A stretch of DNA of 64,000 bases from Thauera sedimentorum. Its GTDB lineage: Bacteria > Pseudomonadota > Gammaproteobacteria > Burkholderiales > Rhodocyclaceae. The notes beneath the pieces are model-generated. The model was given only the letters and a program-made list of their open reading frames with translations. It was not told the origin of the DNA and did no database searches. The translations under genes were made by a program, and so were the position numbers. How positions within the stretch are numbered: position 1 is the stretch's first letter; each line of letters begins with the position of its first letter. This document shows positions 1 to 9,332 of this stretch, one piece after another. Where the stretch lies: the NCBI RefSeq assembly GCF_014489115.1, contig NZ_JACTAH010000001.1, forward strand, positions 558,001-622,000, given 5' to 3'.

Positions 1-86
1 TTTCCCTCTTTCGCGTGCTGGCAGGCGCGAGAAAGGGGCTGTGATTCTTGCCGGTCGCGAGCCGGCGATCTTTGTTGCCGGCCACT

Positions 87-121
87 GCTTGCCGGGCGGC
101 AATCCTTGCCGTCCGGCAAGC
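87..121 (-). terminator. Hairpin downstream of the regulatory-domain methyltransferase
   Basis: A 16-bp stem (87-102 pairing with 106-121) closed by a 3-nt loop; the only non-Watson-Crick position is a G/T apposition. It lies 12 nt past the stop of the minus-strand methyltransferase gene, the right place for a transcription terminator. No T-run follows on the minus strand, so it may instead be an RNA-stabilising hairpin or a Rho-assisted stop. The rest of bases 1-132 shows no gene. Confidence 0.45.
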
Positions 122-132
122 GGCAGGCCGTG

Positions 133-1668
133 TCAGCCGACCACGCCGAGCAGCCGGGCCTGCGTAAGTGCGCCGCTGGCTTCCAGGTCGTCGGACAGGT
201 CCATCGCCAGATTGGCCAGCGCCTCCTCGTCCAGGGCGCGGCCATCCTCTTCCATGCTGAGACCGCAGTGCTTCATCAGCTCGGCGAGCGTCGCGCCCGC
301 TTCTCCGGCAGCCGGATCGGCCAGGACGGCGAGTGCCAGCGCCTGGGTCTTGTCGAACCAGAATGCGGACCCGTAGCAGGGTGAGAGCAGCAAGGCGCCG
401 TCCCGGTCGCCGGCGGCGAAGGCCTCGGCGAGCAGGGCGCGGTTCGTTGCGGCGATCACCGGGTGTGACGGGGGCAGCGGTGCCGGAAGGGTCGGGCGCA
501 CCTGGCCGGACAGCACCCACTGGGTCAGCGCGGCGACGAGGTCGTCGCGGCCGTGGCCGGCAAGCGCCGGCTGGGCCGCGAGATCGGCGAAAGTGCGTGC
601 CTGGTCCTGCAGCAGGGCGAAGACGGTTCGGTGAAGCGGGGTGTTGAGACTGAGCTGATTGGCCCCGGCGAGCGGAGCGAACTGCACGTCAGTGGCCGGT
701 ACGGCGGCACGGAAGCACATCGCGGCCAGGGTTTCCGTGCGCGGCAAGGGCGCCGCATCGGCGGGTGCCGCCACATAAAGGTCGGTGCGAAAGACGGTGT
801 TGTAGAGGAAGTCCTTGTGGACCTCGCGGGTGACGCGCTCGGTCTGGGCATTGAACAGGCCCGAGACATTGGCCGGCACGTCGATGTCGGCGTGGTTCTG
901 CCACAGCGGGAGCGTGCCGGCGAACGCCAGGCCGGAGTTCTGCATGGCGCCCGCCACCTCGTCGACGCCGAAGATGTGCCAGTCGTCGTGGAAGAACTCG
1001 TGGGCGATGTAGTGGGGATCCTTGTCGAACAGGGATTCGGCGTACTTCGCGAGTTCGGGGTTGAGGCGGAAGAACGGCACCTGGGCGTTGAGCATCAGGC
1101 GCAGGTAGGAAAGGCCGAGATGGGCGCGCTCCAGCGGGTTGGTCGACAGCGGGGTGGCGAAGCGGCGCATGATGTTGCGCAGCGGCTCCCGGGCCGAGAA
1201 GCCCGGTTTGGCGTTGTAGCTCACCAGCACCAGGCCGCCGGGCTTGAGCCGGCGCTCGATGAAGCGGTGGATGTCCGCGCGCACCGCGTCCGAGACCCAG
1301 GTGTATAGCCCGTGCATCGCGATGAAGTCGAACTTCTGGCCGTCATCCCGCGCCACCCAGTCGGCGATGGAGTCGGCGTACAGGGCCAGGTTGGTCAGGC
1401 CGGCGGCATCGGCCAGCCCGCGTGCGCGGGCGATGTGGTCCGGGATGACGTCGATGCCGGTGAAGCGTCCGCCGGGGTGGGTGGCGGCGTGCACCACCAG
1501 TGAGAGTCCGTTGCCGCAACCCAGCTCGCAGTAGTCGAAGTCGTCGGGGTTGCGGGGCAGGTGGCCGTTCAGGGCGGCCAGATAGTTGATCGCCAGCGGG
1601 CTGAGCTGCTCGTAGTAGTTGTCGATGTAGGCGACGTCGGTGATGTAGCCGTCGTGGGTCGAATCCAT
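133..1668 (-). CDS. Class I SAM-dependent methyltransferase with methyltransferase regulatory domain
   Basis: A 511-residue protein. The N-terminal third is a Rossmann methyltransferase: the SAM-binding glycine motif ELGCGNG lies near residue 50, followed by an acidic strand end (GIDVIPDH). The remainder matches the layout of the methyltransferase-regulatory-domain family (PF10119), often found in glycan or secondary-metabolite loci. The start is the ATG at 1668, preceded by an AGGA-type ribosome site. It lies at the distal end of the minus-strand arm of the glycan cluster but is separated from the glycosyltransferase gene by 148 bp, so it may have its own promoter. The substrate is unknown; a sugar or a glycan-linked group is an inference from position. 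Confidence 0.8.
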   Translation of the reverse strand: MDSTHDGYITDVAYIDNYYEQLSPLAINYLAALNGHLPRNPDDFDYCELGCGNGLSLVVHAATHPGGRFTGIDVIPDHIARARGLADAAGLTNLALYADSIADWVARDDGQKFDFIAMHGLYTWVSDAVRADIHRFIERRLKPGGLVLVSYNAKPGFSAREPLRNIMRRFATPLSTNPLERAHLGLSYLRLMLNAQVPFFRLNPELAKYAESLFDKDPHYIAHEFFHDDWHIFGVDEVAGAMQNSGLAFAGTLPLWQNHADIDVPANVSGLFNAQTERVTREVHKDFLYNTVFRTDLYVAAPADAAPLPRTETLAAMCFRAAVPATDVQFAPLAGANQLSLNTPLHRTVFALLQDQARTFADLAAQPALAGHGRDDLVAALTQWVLSGQVRPTLPAPLPPSHPVIAATNRALLAEAFAAGDRDGALLLSPCYGSAFWFDKTQALALAVLADPAAGEAGATLAELMKHCGLSMEEDGRALDEEALANLAMDLSDDLEASGALTQARLLGVVG

Positions 1669-1769
1669 TTTCCTGCCCTTGCTTGAAGACGAAACTGCCG
1701 ATGACTCGACATTAGTCCCATTTGCTCAATGGGCAAGCACGGAAGTGAATGAAAAATCGACGCTATTTC

Positions 1770-1784
1770 CGCGCCTATGGCGCG
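1770..1784 (-). terminator. Possible terminator after the multi-domain glycosyltransferase gene
   Basis: A 6-bp GC stem with a 3-nt loop lies about 30 nt past the stop of the minus-strand glycosyltransferase gene. On that strand a run of five T follows about 10 nt later. The distance from stem to T-run is longer than in a classical intrinsic terminator, so this is tentative. The same 148-bp gap should also contain the promoter of the downstream methyltransferase gene. Confidence 0.3.
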
Positions 1785-1816
1785 CAGGGCGGGGCGGCGG
1801 GCATCTCGACGGGGCC

Positions 1817-4800
1817 TCAGCCGGGCAGATGCGCGGCCAGCCACTCGTCGAGGTGATCCTCAAGGATGTAGTGGTCGAGCACCCATTGCCGCATTGCCTG
1901 TCCTTCACGCTCCGCCGCGTTCGGGTCGTGGATGCGGGCGCGGATGGCGTCCAGCCAGTCGCGGGGCCGGTTGCTGACCTTGCAGGCTGGTGAGTCGCGA
2001 TAGGGATCGATGTCGGTGCACACCACCGGAATGCCCAGGGCGCCGTATTCCAGCAGGCGCAGGTTGCTCTTGCCGCGGTTGAAAGGAATCTGCTCGAGCG
2101 GGGCGACGGCCAGGTCGAGGTTCAGGGACGCGAGACGTGCCGGGTAGCTGTCGAAGTTCTCGAACGGATGGAACTCCCTGATCATCGGGCGCATGTGGTC
2201 CGGGCACATGCCCATGAATACCCAGTCCACCTCGTGCGCGGTTGCGGCGATCACCTCGGCGATCAGCGAGAGGTCGCCGGCGTGGGCCGTGCCGCCGGCC
2301 CAGCCGACGCGCGGGCGGGCCGTGGTGCGGCGGGCGCTGTGCAGGGGTAGCCAGACGTCGCGCTGCAGGCGGTTGGGCACGATGCGGATATCGTCGATCA
2401 TGTGCCGGTACGCTTGCGCAAGGTAGGGCGTGCTGACCACCAGGCGGTGGCAGTGGCTCAGCGCCTCGGCGAGGCGCGAGCGCGCATCCACCGGTACGCC
2501 GGCGCGCAGCGAGCTGGCCTTCGGCATGTCGGTCAGCAGGTCGTCGAGCGCATAGACGATGAAGCTGCGCGGCAGGGCGGCCCGCCATGCCCGCAGATTG
2601 GCGAGTCCCGCGTCGAGCAGCGCCTGCTGGACCAGCAGCACGTCGGGTGCATGGCGCGCGAACTGCTCGGCCGGCAGGTCGGCGGCGTCGCCCGGGCGTG
2701 GCCGGTAGCGACAGGACAAGACCTTGCCGGCGCGCTGCAGTGCTTCGAGCGGGCGGCTGACCCGGTAGTCGCCCTGGGCGTTGCCGAGCGGAAAACTGAT
2801 GAACCGGGGAACCGGTGCCGGGAGCGCGTTCCACGGCGGTACGCAGCGTACCTCGACGGTGCTGCCCGGCGCCCGCTGGTCCAGGTGGCAACTCCAGAAT
2901 CGGTTGCCGGCGAACTCTTCGAACCAGCGCGTGCGCAGCAGCGTCCTTGCCCGGGCGCGGCCCAGGGCGAGCAGCGCCGCCTCCTCGGCGGAGGCCGAGG
3001 GCTCTTCCAGGCAGGAGCCACCCACGCGCGCCAGGACCACGCCGGCGGCCACCTGGCAGCGTCGTCCAGTGTGCCGGCGCAGTCGAAGGGTCAGGTCGGC
3101 GTCGCACCAGACTTGCGGAAACTGCGCCTCGTCGGCGCCGCCGGCGGCGATGAAGTCCTTGCGGGCAAGCAGCAGGCAGGCACCGGGCAGGGCCGCGGCG
3201 CTGCGGTCGACCGCAAGGACGCCCAGGTAGCCGGCGAAGTCGGGGTCGGCGCTGGCCGCGCGGTCCGGCGTGCCCATGCACTCGTCCAGGCCGGGTATGT
3301 AGCCGACCTGGTCCGCCCGCCCGTCCGGCGGGGTCGCCAGCCGGGGCGCGACGGCACAGACGTCCGCACGCGAGGCGTGGGCCAGCAGGTCCGACAGCCA
3401 GCTCGCCTGCAGTGCGCGGACATCGTCCTGCATCAGCAGCAGGTAGTCGCCGCGTGCTTCGCGCGCCGCGATGTTGGCGAAACGGGCGAAGCTCAGCCGG
3501 CCGTCGTGACGGTGGATGCGCAGCGGCGCTTCACGGCGTGCCTGCAGGCGGGCGTAGTAGGCTTCGGTGTCGGGTGACTGCGATGCGCCGTCGACGATCA
3601 GGATCTCGTAGGAGGCGTAGGCGGTCAGCGACAGGATGCTCTCGATGCAGTGTTCGATGACCTCCGGCTTGTCCTGGCTGGGAACCGCAATGGTGACCGT
3701 CGGCAGGCCGTTGAGCGGATGATGGACCCGCCAGGTGTCGGGGGATGCGGGCCGTACCGGGGCGTTGATCCCCTGGCGCTGCAGATGACGCTGCAGGGTC
3801 CGGCGGCATGCCTGTGCCGCAAGGCGCGCGGACTCAGGCGTGGGCTCGGGCAGGCTGATCAGCGGTGCGTCGATGTGGGCGAAGGCCGCCGGCCCGAACC
3901 GCGCGTTCAGCCGCAATGCCATGTCGTACCAGGGGGCCACGCGATCCGTGCTCGCGCCGTCGATCGCCCTCCATGCCTCGTGACGCACGAACAGCGGCCC
4001 CAGCAGGTCGGCACTGTTGAGCCACTCCGGGTCGAAATCCGGCTTGAACCGGGGGCGGTAGCGTTCGCCGGCGGCGCTCATCGCGTCGTCGTCCAGGTAC
4101 ACCGCGTTCGCAGGTGATTCGCGACCCGCGTCGGAGCGCGCCAGCAGTGCGACGCGGAGCAGGCAGAGCGGATCGAGCCGGGCGCCCGGCGGCAGTTCGA
4201 CGATCCAGTCGCATGCGGCAGCGTCCGTGGCCGCGTCGATGGCGGTCTTGAACGCGCTGCTGCCCGCTGCCGTGTGCCAGGTGAGCGAGGAATTCGACAA
4301 GGGCAGTGCTTCGGGATACGGCTGGTCGCTGACCACGTCAACGCGCCAGTGCGGATAGTGCTGGGCGGCCAGGCTGCTTAACGTGGCGGCGAGCGGAACG
4401 CTGGCGTCCCGGGAATGCCGCACGATGATCTGGAACGTGGGCCTGCCGCCGAGTGCGGCCGGGTGCAGCATGGCAAAGCGCGGCAAGTCGGCGGCCGCGC
4501 GCTGGTACTCGTCGAGCCACTGGCGATAGCGCCGCTCGGGTGAGTCGGCGGCCTCCTGTGGCCCAGGTGCCTCCGTCCGGCCGGAGGATGATTCGAGCGC
4601 GGCGGCCGCCGCCAGTTCGGGATCGAAGCCTTCCTCCAGCAGGCGCTCCAGATCGCGCTTGATCGTCGGATCGGTGTCCGGCGCCAGCCGGCTGGCCTCG
4701 AGTATCAGTTGATACGCGTACGCGCAGCCGAGCTGCGGTTTGTGCAGGTAGTGCAGGTCGACCTTCTGCAGCAGGGCGGCAAGGCGGAGCATGGCCTGTG

Positions 4801-5614
4801 CGCGATCGGCATCGGTTTCCAGCGTTTCTTCCAGGATGCGCTCGTGCGGCCAGCTGCGGACGAACTCGACGATGGTCGCCACGATCTCGCAGCGCACCCG
4901 GAAGGGGGCGCCAGCCTCGCCGAAGACGCTCAGGTTGGCGCCGTGAATCCGGTATTCGGTGAGGCGTTCCGGCAGCTTGCCCAGTTCGCCCCTGAGCAGC
5001 AGCCGGCCCCACAGATCGAAGTCGTGCAGGTAGCGTAGGGCGACGTTGTAACCACCGGCGGCCAGGAAGTCGGCGCGACGCAGGGTGGCCGAGGGCGCGT
5101 TGAGGAAGTTTCCGCTCAGCAACTGCCGGCGCAGGTTGCTGAAAGGCCGGTTGAAGATCTCCTCGATGTGGGCGCGATGCGGGGAGGGGGCGCCCTTGGC
5201 GTCGATGGCGTCGATGTCGGAGAACACCCCGACGAAGTCCGGGTTGGCCTGCAGGAAGGCGATCTGGCGGGCGAGGCGGGCGGGGCGCATGCGGTCGTCG
5301 GAGCCGAGTATGGCGGCGAACTCCCCGCGTGCTTCGTGGAACGCGCGGTTCTGTGCCGCCGGTGCGCCGATGTTCGTTTCCAGCAGCACGGCGCGCACCC
5401 GGTCGGGAAAGCGCGCGGCAAAGTCGCGCACGATGGCGGCCGTGCCGTCCTGCGATGCGTCATCGACCACCACGATCTCGATGTTCCGGTAAGTCTGCGC
5501 CAGCGCCGATTCGATGGCCTCGCCGATGTAGGCTTCGTGGTTGTAGGAGGCGATGCAGACGCTGACGAGCGGTTCGCCATGATGAAACTGCTGTGCTGGA
5601 TCGGACGGCGTCAT
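1817..5614 (-). CDS. Very large multi-domain glycosyltransferase (three GT2-like units plus a C-terminal GT-B domain)
   Basis: A 1265-residue protein. The frame stays open upstream to 5836, but translation most likely starts at the ATG at 5614; an earlier start would overlap the preceding methyltransferase gene by over 150 bp. Residues 17-240 form a clear GT2 domain (VSVCIASYNHE, VVVDDAS at 48-54, SDD at 105-107). Residues about 393-590 are a second GT2-like unit with a YLDDDAM motif, and about 638-880 a third. The C-terminal third (about 930-1265) resembles a GT-B transferase. No membrane segment is evident. Such tandem enzymes usually build repeat units of O-antigens, capsules or glycosylated surface appendages. 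It lies directly downstream of sugar-modification genes. The linkage it makes cannot be read from sequence. Confidence 0.82.
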   Translation of the reverse strand: MTPSDPAQQFHHGEPLVSVCIASYNHEAYIGEAIESALAQTYRNIEIVVVDDASQDGTAAIVRDFAARFPDRVRAVLLETNIGAPAAQNRAFHEARGEFAAILGSDDRMRPARLARQIAFLQANPDFVGVFSDIDAIDAKGAPSPHRAHIEEIFNRPFSNLRRQLLSGNFLNAPSATLRRADFLAAGGYNVALRYLHDFDLWGRLLLRGELGKLPERLTEYRIHGANLSVFGEAGAPFRVRCEIVATIVEFVRSWPHERILEETLETDADRAQAMLRLAALLQKVDLHYLHKPQLGCAYAYQLILEASRLAPDTDPTIKRDLERLLEEGFDPELAAAAALESSSGRTEAPGPQEAADSPERRYRQWLDEYQRAAADLPRFAMLHPAALGGRPTFQIIVRHSRDASVPLAATLSSLAAQHYPHWRVDVVSDQPYPEALPLSNSSLTWHTAAGSSAFKTAIDAATDAAACDWIVELPPGARLDPLCLLRVALLARSDAGRESPANAVYLDDDAMSAAGERYRPRFKPDFDPEWLNSADLLGPLFVRHEAWRAIDGASTDRVAPWYDMALRLNARFGPAAFAHIDAPLISLPEPTPESARLAAQACRRTLQRHLQRQGINAPVRPASPDTWRVHHPLNGLPTVTIAVPSQDKPEVIEHCIESILSLTAYASYEILIVDGASQSPDTEAYYARLQARREAPLRIHRHDGRLSFARFANIAAREARGDYLLLMQDDVRALQASWLSDLLAHASRADVCAVAPRLATPPDGRADQVGYIPGLDECMGTPDRAASADPDFAGYLGVLAVDRSAAALPGACLLLARKDFIAAGGADEAQFPQVWCDADLTLRLRRHTGRRCQVAAGVVLARVGGSCLEEPSASAEEAALLALGRARARTLLRTRWFEEFAGNRFWSCHLDQRAPGSTVEVRCVPPWNALPAPVPRFISFPLGNAQGDYRVSRPLEALQRAGKVLSCRYRPRPGDAADLPAEQFARHAPDVLLVQQALLDAGLANLRAWRAALPRSFIVYALDDLLTDMPKASSLRAGVPVDARSRLAEALSHCHRLVVSTPYLAQAYRHMIDDIRIVPNRLQRDVWLPLHSARRTTARPRVGWAGGTAHAGDLSLIAEVIAATAHEVDWVFMGMCPDHMRPMIREFHPFENFDSYPARLASLNLDLAVAPLEQIPFNRGKSNLRLLEYGALGIPVVCTDIDPYRDSPACKVSNRPRDWLDAIRARIHDPNAAEREGQAMRQWVLDHYILEDHLDEWLAAHLPG

Positions 5615-5673
5615 GAACGGCACTTTCTCAGTTGATACGCGTGACGGACTGCTGAATGGTGGTGCGTCGGCCG

Positions 5674-6879
5674 TCACGGGCGCCCGGGCAGGGAGCGGTA
5701 ACGGGTGATGGCCTTGGCGAGCGAGAATGTGCGGACGGCGTCCGCAAGGTAGGTGGGGCGGCGGCGCAGTTTCACGAACAGCTTGTCGATGTCGTGGGCA
5801 GGCACGAAGCTGCGGTGCATCGTTGAATCGACGCACTCGAAGTATCGCTCGATGATGTCGAACTTCGCGTCCAGATCCCCGTCGTCCCCTGGGGCGCCGG
5901 TACCAGGGCCGAAGACGTTATGGCTCTCAAAGAAAAGCCAGCCACCTGGTTTGATGAGCGAGAAGAGCCGGGCGACATAGTTCTCGAAATCCATGCTCAT
6001 CCGTCCGTCGATCGTGCAGTGGTTCGCGAGCGAGAACACGGCGTCGTAGATCGTGTCGGGACGCCAGGACTCGATGTCGGCGATGGTGAACCGGACGTTC
6101 TTTTGTCCGAGGAAGTCCGCAGCGCTGCGGCCGATTTCGACGAGGAACGGGTTCAGTTCGACCGCGTCGACGTGCGCGACATGGCGGCCTACGGCAAGTG
6201 CGAGAAAGCCGCTATTGGCGCCGACGTCCAGTACCCGGTCGGACGGCGACAGCAGCGGCGTGATGTTGTATGCACCAAGTCGTGCGTCGGTTGGTTTGAT
6301 GCCTGCCAGCCCCAGGGCTTCCCAGCCTTGGTAGAGGTAGCCGTTGCAGTAGCTCTGAGGCCACTGGTTGCGCTGGAGGTGGAGAATGGCAAATATGCGT
6401 TCGTGCAGCGGGCGCAGCGCGTCCGCGACAAGGTACGCCTGCAGGAGATCCAAGTACGCGTAGTAGCGACTCAGGAAAAGGAAAGCAGGGCCTTCATGCG
6501 GGTGTCCGTACTGCAAGTCATCGAGCAGGCGTCCCATCAGTCCGTCCGACAGCGACACGTCGCCCTGCTCGATGACCCAGGTATTGAGGTTCTCGTTTGC
6601 GCCCCGAGCGCGCTGATCGGGCAGATCTCTGGCGTTGTCGAGCGAACGGATCAGCGGCAGCAGGTTCGGGAACTCGGCACACGCTTGGGGAAAGAGGGCT
6701 GCGATCCAGTGGGGCCGGGTTAGCGCCTGCTCCACGAGTTCTGTCCAACGCCGCTCGAATTCGATCTGGTCGGTGCCGTTGCACCAGACCTGAAGTCGCT
6801 CGCGCAACCGGTGGATGCCCGGGTCGGTGTCGCGCCCGAAGCGATTGACGATTTCGAGAAGCCGGGGCGGGAGCGTCAT
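5674..6879 (-). CDS. SAM-dependent methyltransferase of the glycan cluster
   Basis: A 401-residue protein. A helical N-terminal half precedes a class I methyltransferase domain, with the SAM motif VLDVGANSGF around residue 205 and a following acidic residue in DAVELNP. The start ATG at 6879 overlaps the last base of the formyltransferase gene, indicating translational coupling with the sugar-biosynthesis genes upstream. The stop lies 59 bp before the likely start of the multi-domain glycosyltransferase. By context it probably methylates a sugar hydroxyl or a glycan end. FkbM-like or chain-terminating methyltransferases are alternatives I cannot separate here. Confidence 0.75.
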   Translation of the reverse strand: MTLPPRLLEIVNRFGRDTDPGIHRLRERLQVWCNGTDQIEFERRWTELVEQALTRPHWIAALFPQACAEFPNLLPLIRSLDNARDLPDQRARGANENLNTWVIEQGDVSLSDGLMGRLLDDLQYGHPHEGPAFLFLSRYYAYLDLLQAYLVADALRPLHERIFAILHLQRNQWPQSYCNGYLYQGWEALGLAGIKPTDARLGAYNITPLLSPSDRVLDVGANSGFLALAVGRHVAHVDAVELNPFLVEIGRSAADFLGQKNVRFTIADIESWRPDTIYDAVFSLANHCTIDGRMSMDFENYVARLFSLIKPGGWLFFESHNVFGPGTGAPGDDGDLDAKFDIIERYFECVDSTMHRSFVPAHDIDKLFVKLRRRPTYLADAVRTFSLAKAITRYRSLPGRP

Positions 6880-8090
6880 CAGGTATCACCTCGTGCTGGA
6901 GACTGGTCACTGCGTATGGTGGCGAGCACGCCGTGGCGGTCGACGTCGAGCGGCGAGGTACCGAATGCGTCGGGTCTCCGAGCATCCGCTCCCGAGCGAC
7001 AAAGCAGCTGACTGATGAGCGTCGCGGTGGACGACTCTGGCAGTCCGACTGCGTACATCAACGCCGTTCGGCCGTCCTGGTCGTGCTGGTCGGCTGCGGC
7101 GCCGGCGGCAAGCAGCAGTTCGACTGCCGCGGGCTCGCCGTTCCGGCAGGCGCGCAGCAGCGGCGTCAGTCCGTCGCGGTCGCTCGCGGCGGGGTTGGCG
7201 CCGAGCGTCAGGGCGGCACGCATGCCCGCGGTGTCGCCGGCACGGCTGCAATCGAGCAAGGCGGCGTCCCGGTCGGCGTGGCACAGCAGCTCGTAATCTA
7301 TGGTCGAGACGACCACGCGGTCCGCTGCGATGCGGCGTACCGTGCCGGGCGGCGCGCTGCTGCGCTGGGGCAGGATCTCGGTGCGCCCAACGCACAGATC
7401 GTCGATGCGGACCGACTGGAACTCGTGGAACGAGAACGCGCGGATCTGGTTGCGCACGCCGAACGCGGTCTGGCGGAAATCGATGCTCAGCGCGCCGTAG
7501 TCGATGCTGCGCTGCGAGTAATAGGTGGAACCGTATGCGGGCTGCGGCGTGGCCGCTGGAGCGGGCGTAGCGCACAGCGCGTCGAGGTGTTGGCGCAGCA
7601 GCGCGATGCCGCTGTCCATGCAGGCGAAGTAGAGATCGCGCGCGGTGTCGTCAAGGCCGATGGGGATTTCCCGCTGATCGATGATGTCGCCGGTGTCTAT
7701 GCCCGCGTCGATGCAGTGGAGGGTGACACCGGAACGGGTTTCGCCGTTCAGGATCGGCCAGGCCGCGGTGTAGACGCCCTTGTAGGCCGGCAGCAGCGAG
7801 AAATGGAAGTTGTACAGGCGCTTCGAGGCAAACTGCTCCGGGTCGATGATGCGATCGAACTCCAGGGAGATGAAGACCAGCCCGGGATGGGCGCGGATCT
7901 CGTCCACGGTGACCACGGGCACGCCGAGGCGGGTGGCGTGGTGGCGCAGCGAGGGTTGCCAGCGGCTTACCCCGTCGTCGTTGCGATTGACGCATGCGAC
8001 CACTGCTTCCTTGCCGAAGCGGCCGACCGCCAGGTGCAGCCCTTCGACCGCGATGCGATTCTTGCCGGCAATGCAGATCAACGCGGACAT
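6879..8090 (-). CDS. qdtF: dTDP-3-amino-3,6-dideoxyhexose N-formyltransferase with C-terminal ankyrin repeats
   Basis: A 403-residue protein. The N-terminal formyltransferase domain has the complete catalytic triad of the family: Asn94 and His96 in YNFHFSLLP, and Asp132 in GIDTGD. This transfers a formyl group from N10-formyl-tetrahydrofolate to a sugar amine. Residues about 265-395 carry ankyrin repeats (DRDGLTPLLRAC, DQDGRTALMYAV). This domain order and length match QdtF, the dTDP-Qui3N formyltransferase described from Providencia, in which the ankyrin part binds the nucleotide sugar. It lies 6 bp after the aminotransferase gene that would supply its substrate. A Fuc3N substrate cannot be excluded. 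Confidence 0.85.
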   Translation of the reverse strand: MSALICIAGKNRIAVEGLHLAVGRFGKEAVVACVNRNDDGVSRWQPSLRHHATRLGVPVVTVDEIRAHPGLVFISLEFDRIIDPEQFASKRLYNFHFSLLPAYKGVYTAAWPILNGETRSGVTLHCIDAGIDTGDIIDQREIPIGLDDTARDLYFACMDSGIALLRQHLDALCATPAPAATPQPAYGSTYYSQRSIDYGALSIDFRQTAFGVRNQIRAFSFHEFQSVRIDDLCVGRTEILPQRSSAPPGTVRRIAADRVVVSTIDYELLCHADRDAALLDCSRAGDTAGMRAALTLGANPAASDRDGLTPLLRACRNGEPAAVELLLAAGAAADQHDQDGRTALMYAVGLPESSTATLISQLLCRSGADARRPDAFGTSPLDVDRHGVLATIRSDQSPARGDT

Positions 8091-8096
8091 CGGCCG

Positions 8097-9227
8097 TCAG
8101 CCCGCCTGCCCGGGGAAGGCATTGCAGGCCTCGATGACCCGGTCCTGTTCGGCGTCGGTCAGGCCGGGGAACAGCGGCAGGCTGAGGATCTCGCCACAGA
8201 GCGCTTCGGTGTGAGGCAGCGGGCGCGTGGCGGTGTCGCGATAGGCGTCCTGGCGGTGGATCGGTCGCGGGTAGTGGATCTGGCTGCCGATGCCGTGGCC
8301 GGCGAGCCAGGCCTGCAGTGCGTCGCGTCGCGGGCTGCGGACCACGAACAGGTGCCAGGCGTGCGACTCCGGCTTGTCCGTGCGCAGCGCCAGGGGCTGG
8401 AGCAGTGGATGGTGCAGCCCCTCGCGGTAGCGCGCGGCGAGGCGGCGGCGTTCCGCCAGCTCGGCCTCGAAGCGTTGCAGGCGTACGAGCAGCAAGGCCG
8501 CCTGCAGTTCGTCTAGACGGCTGTTCAGGCCTCGTTCGGTGTGGATGTACTTCTCGGTCGATCCATAGTTGCGCAGGCGGCGGACCTGTTCGGCCAGTGC
8601 CGGGTCGCAGGTCGCCACGCCGCCGGCGTCGCCCAGGGCGCCCAGGTTCTTGGTGGGAAAGAAGCTGTAGGCCGCCGCCAGCCCGAAGCGCCCGGGCTGC
8701 AGACCGTCGAGCGAAGCGCCATGCGCCTGCGCGGCATCCTCGAAGAGCAGCAACTCGTGCTGTGCACACCACGCCTGCAGAGCGGGCATCTCGCACAACT
8801 GGCCGTAGAGGTGCACCGCGATCGCCGCGCGGGTGTGCGGCGTGCGGCAGGCGTCGAACTCGGCCACCCCGGCCAGCGCGGTATGCGGGTCGCAGTCGGC
8901 GAACACCGGCACCAGTCCGCAGTCGCTGACCGCCAGCGCGGTGGCGATGAAGGTGTGTGCGGGCAGGATGACCTCGTCGCCGCGGGCGAGCCGGCCGCCA
9001 TCGATCGCCGCGCGCAGCGTCAGCCGCAAGGCATCGAGGCCGTTGCCGACGCCGATCACGGCATCGACGCCGCACAGGCGCGCGAAGCGCGTCTCGAACG
9101 CGGCGAGGTTTTCGCCCAGCACGAACATGCCGCCGTCGATCACCCGGGTGGCCGCCTCCACCAGCGCATCCCGCTGGAATGACAGGACGCGCTTCAGGTC
9201 GAGAAAGGGAATCTGCGGATCGGCCAT
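8097..9227 (-). CDS. qdtB: DegT/DnrJ/EryC1-family PLP aminotransferase making a 3-amino-3,6-dideoxy nucleotide sugar
   Basis: A 376-residue protein of typical family length. The PLP lysine is Lys193 in SFFPTKNLGALGD; Asp164 in EDAAQAHG should contact the pyridine nitrogen. The start is taken as the ATG at 9227, where the conserved family N-terminus PFLDLK begins, although the frame extends to 9308. It is the first gene of the minus-strand arm and feeds the formyltransferase 6 bp downstream. The matching 3,4-ketoisomerase lies 10 kb away at the end of the plus arm. QdtB or FdtB activity (3-transamination of a dTDP-6-deoxy-3-keto sugar) is the best inference. The stereochemistry is not readable. 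Confidence 0.85.
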   Translation of the reverse strand: MADPQIPFLDLKRVLSFQRDALVEAATRVIDGGMFVLGENLAAFETRFARLCGVDAVIGVGNGLDALRLTLRAAIDGGRLARGDEVILPAHTFIATALAVSDCGLVPVFADCDPHTALAGVAEFDACRTPHTRAAIAVHLYGQLCEMPALQAWCAQHELLLFEDAAQAHGASLDGLQPGRFGLAAAYSFFPTKNLGALGDAGGVATCDPALAEQVRRLRNYGSTEKYIHTERGLNSRLDELQAALLLVRLQRFEAELAERRRLAARYREGLHHPLLQPLALRTDKPESHAWHLFVVRSPRRDALQAWLAGHGIGSQIHYPRPIHRQDAYRDTATRPLPHTEALCGEILSLPLFPGLTDAEQDRVIEACNAFPGQAG

Positions 9228-9332
9228 GGGCGGGTGTCGGATGAATGTTGGCCGATTGTATGGCAGCATTGCCGCAGAGGACAGGTGCGCGCAGCCCGGC
9301 GGCATCACCAGCAGGAACTGAGGTCACGGTCG

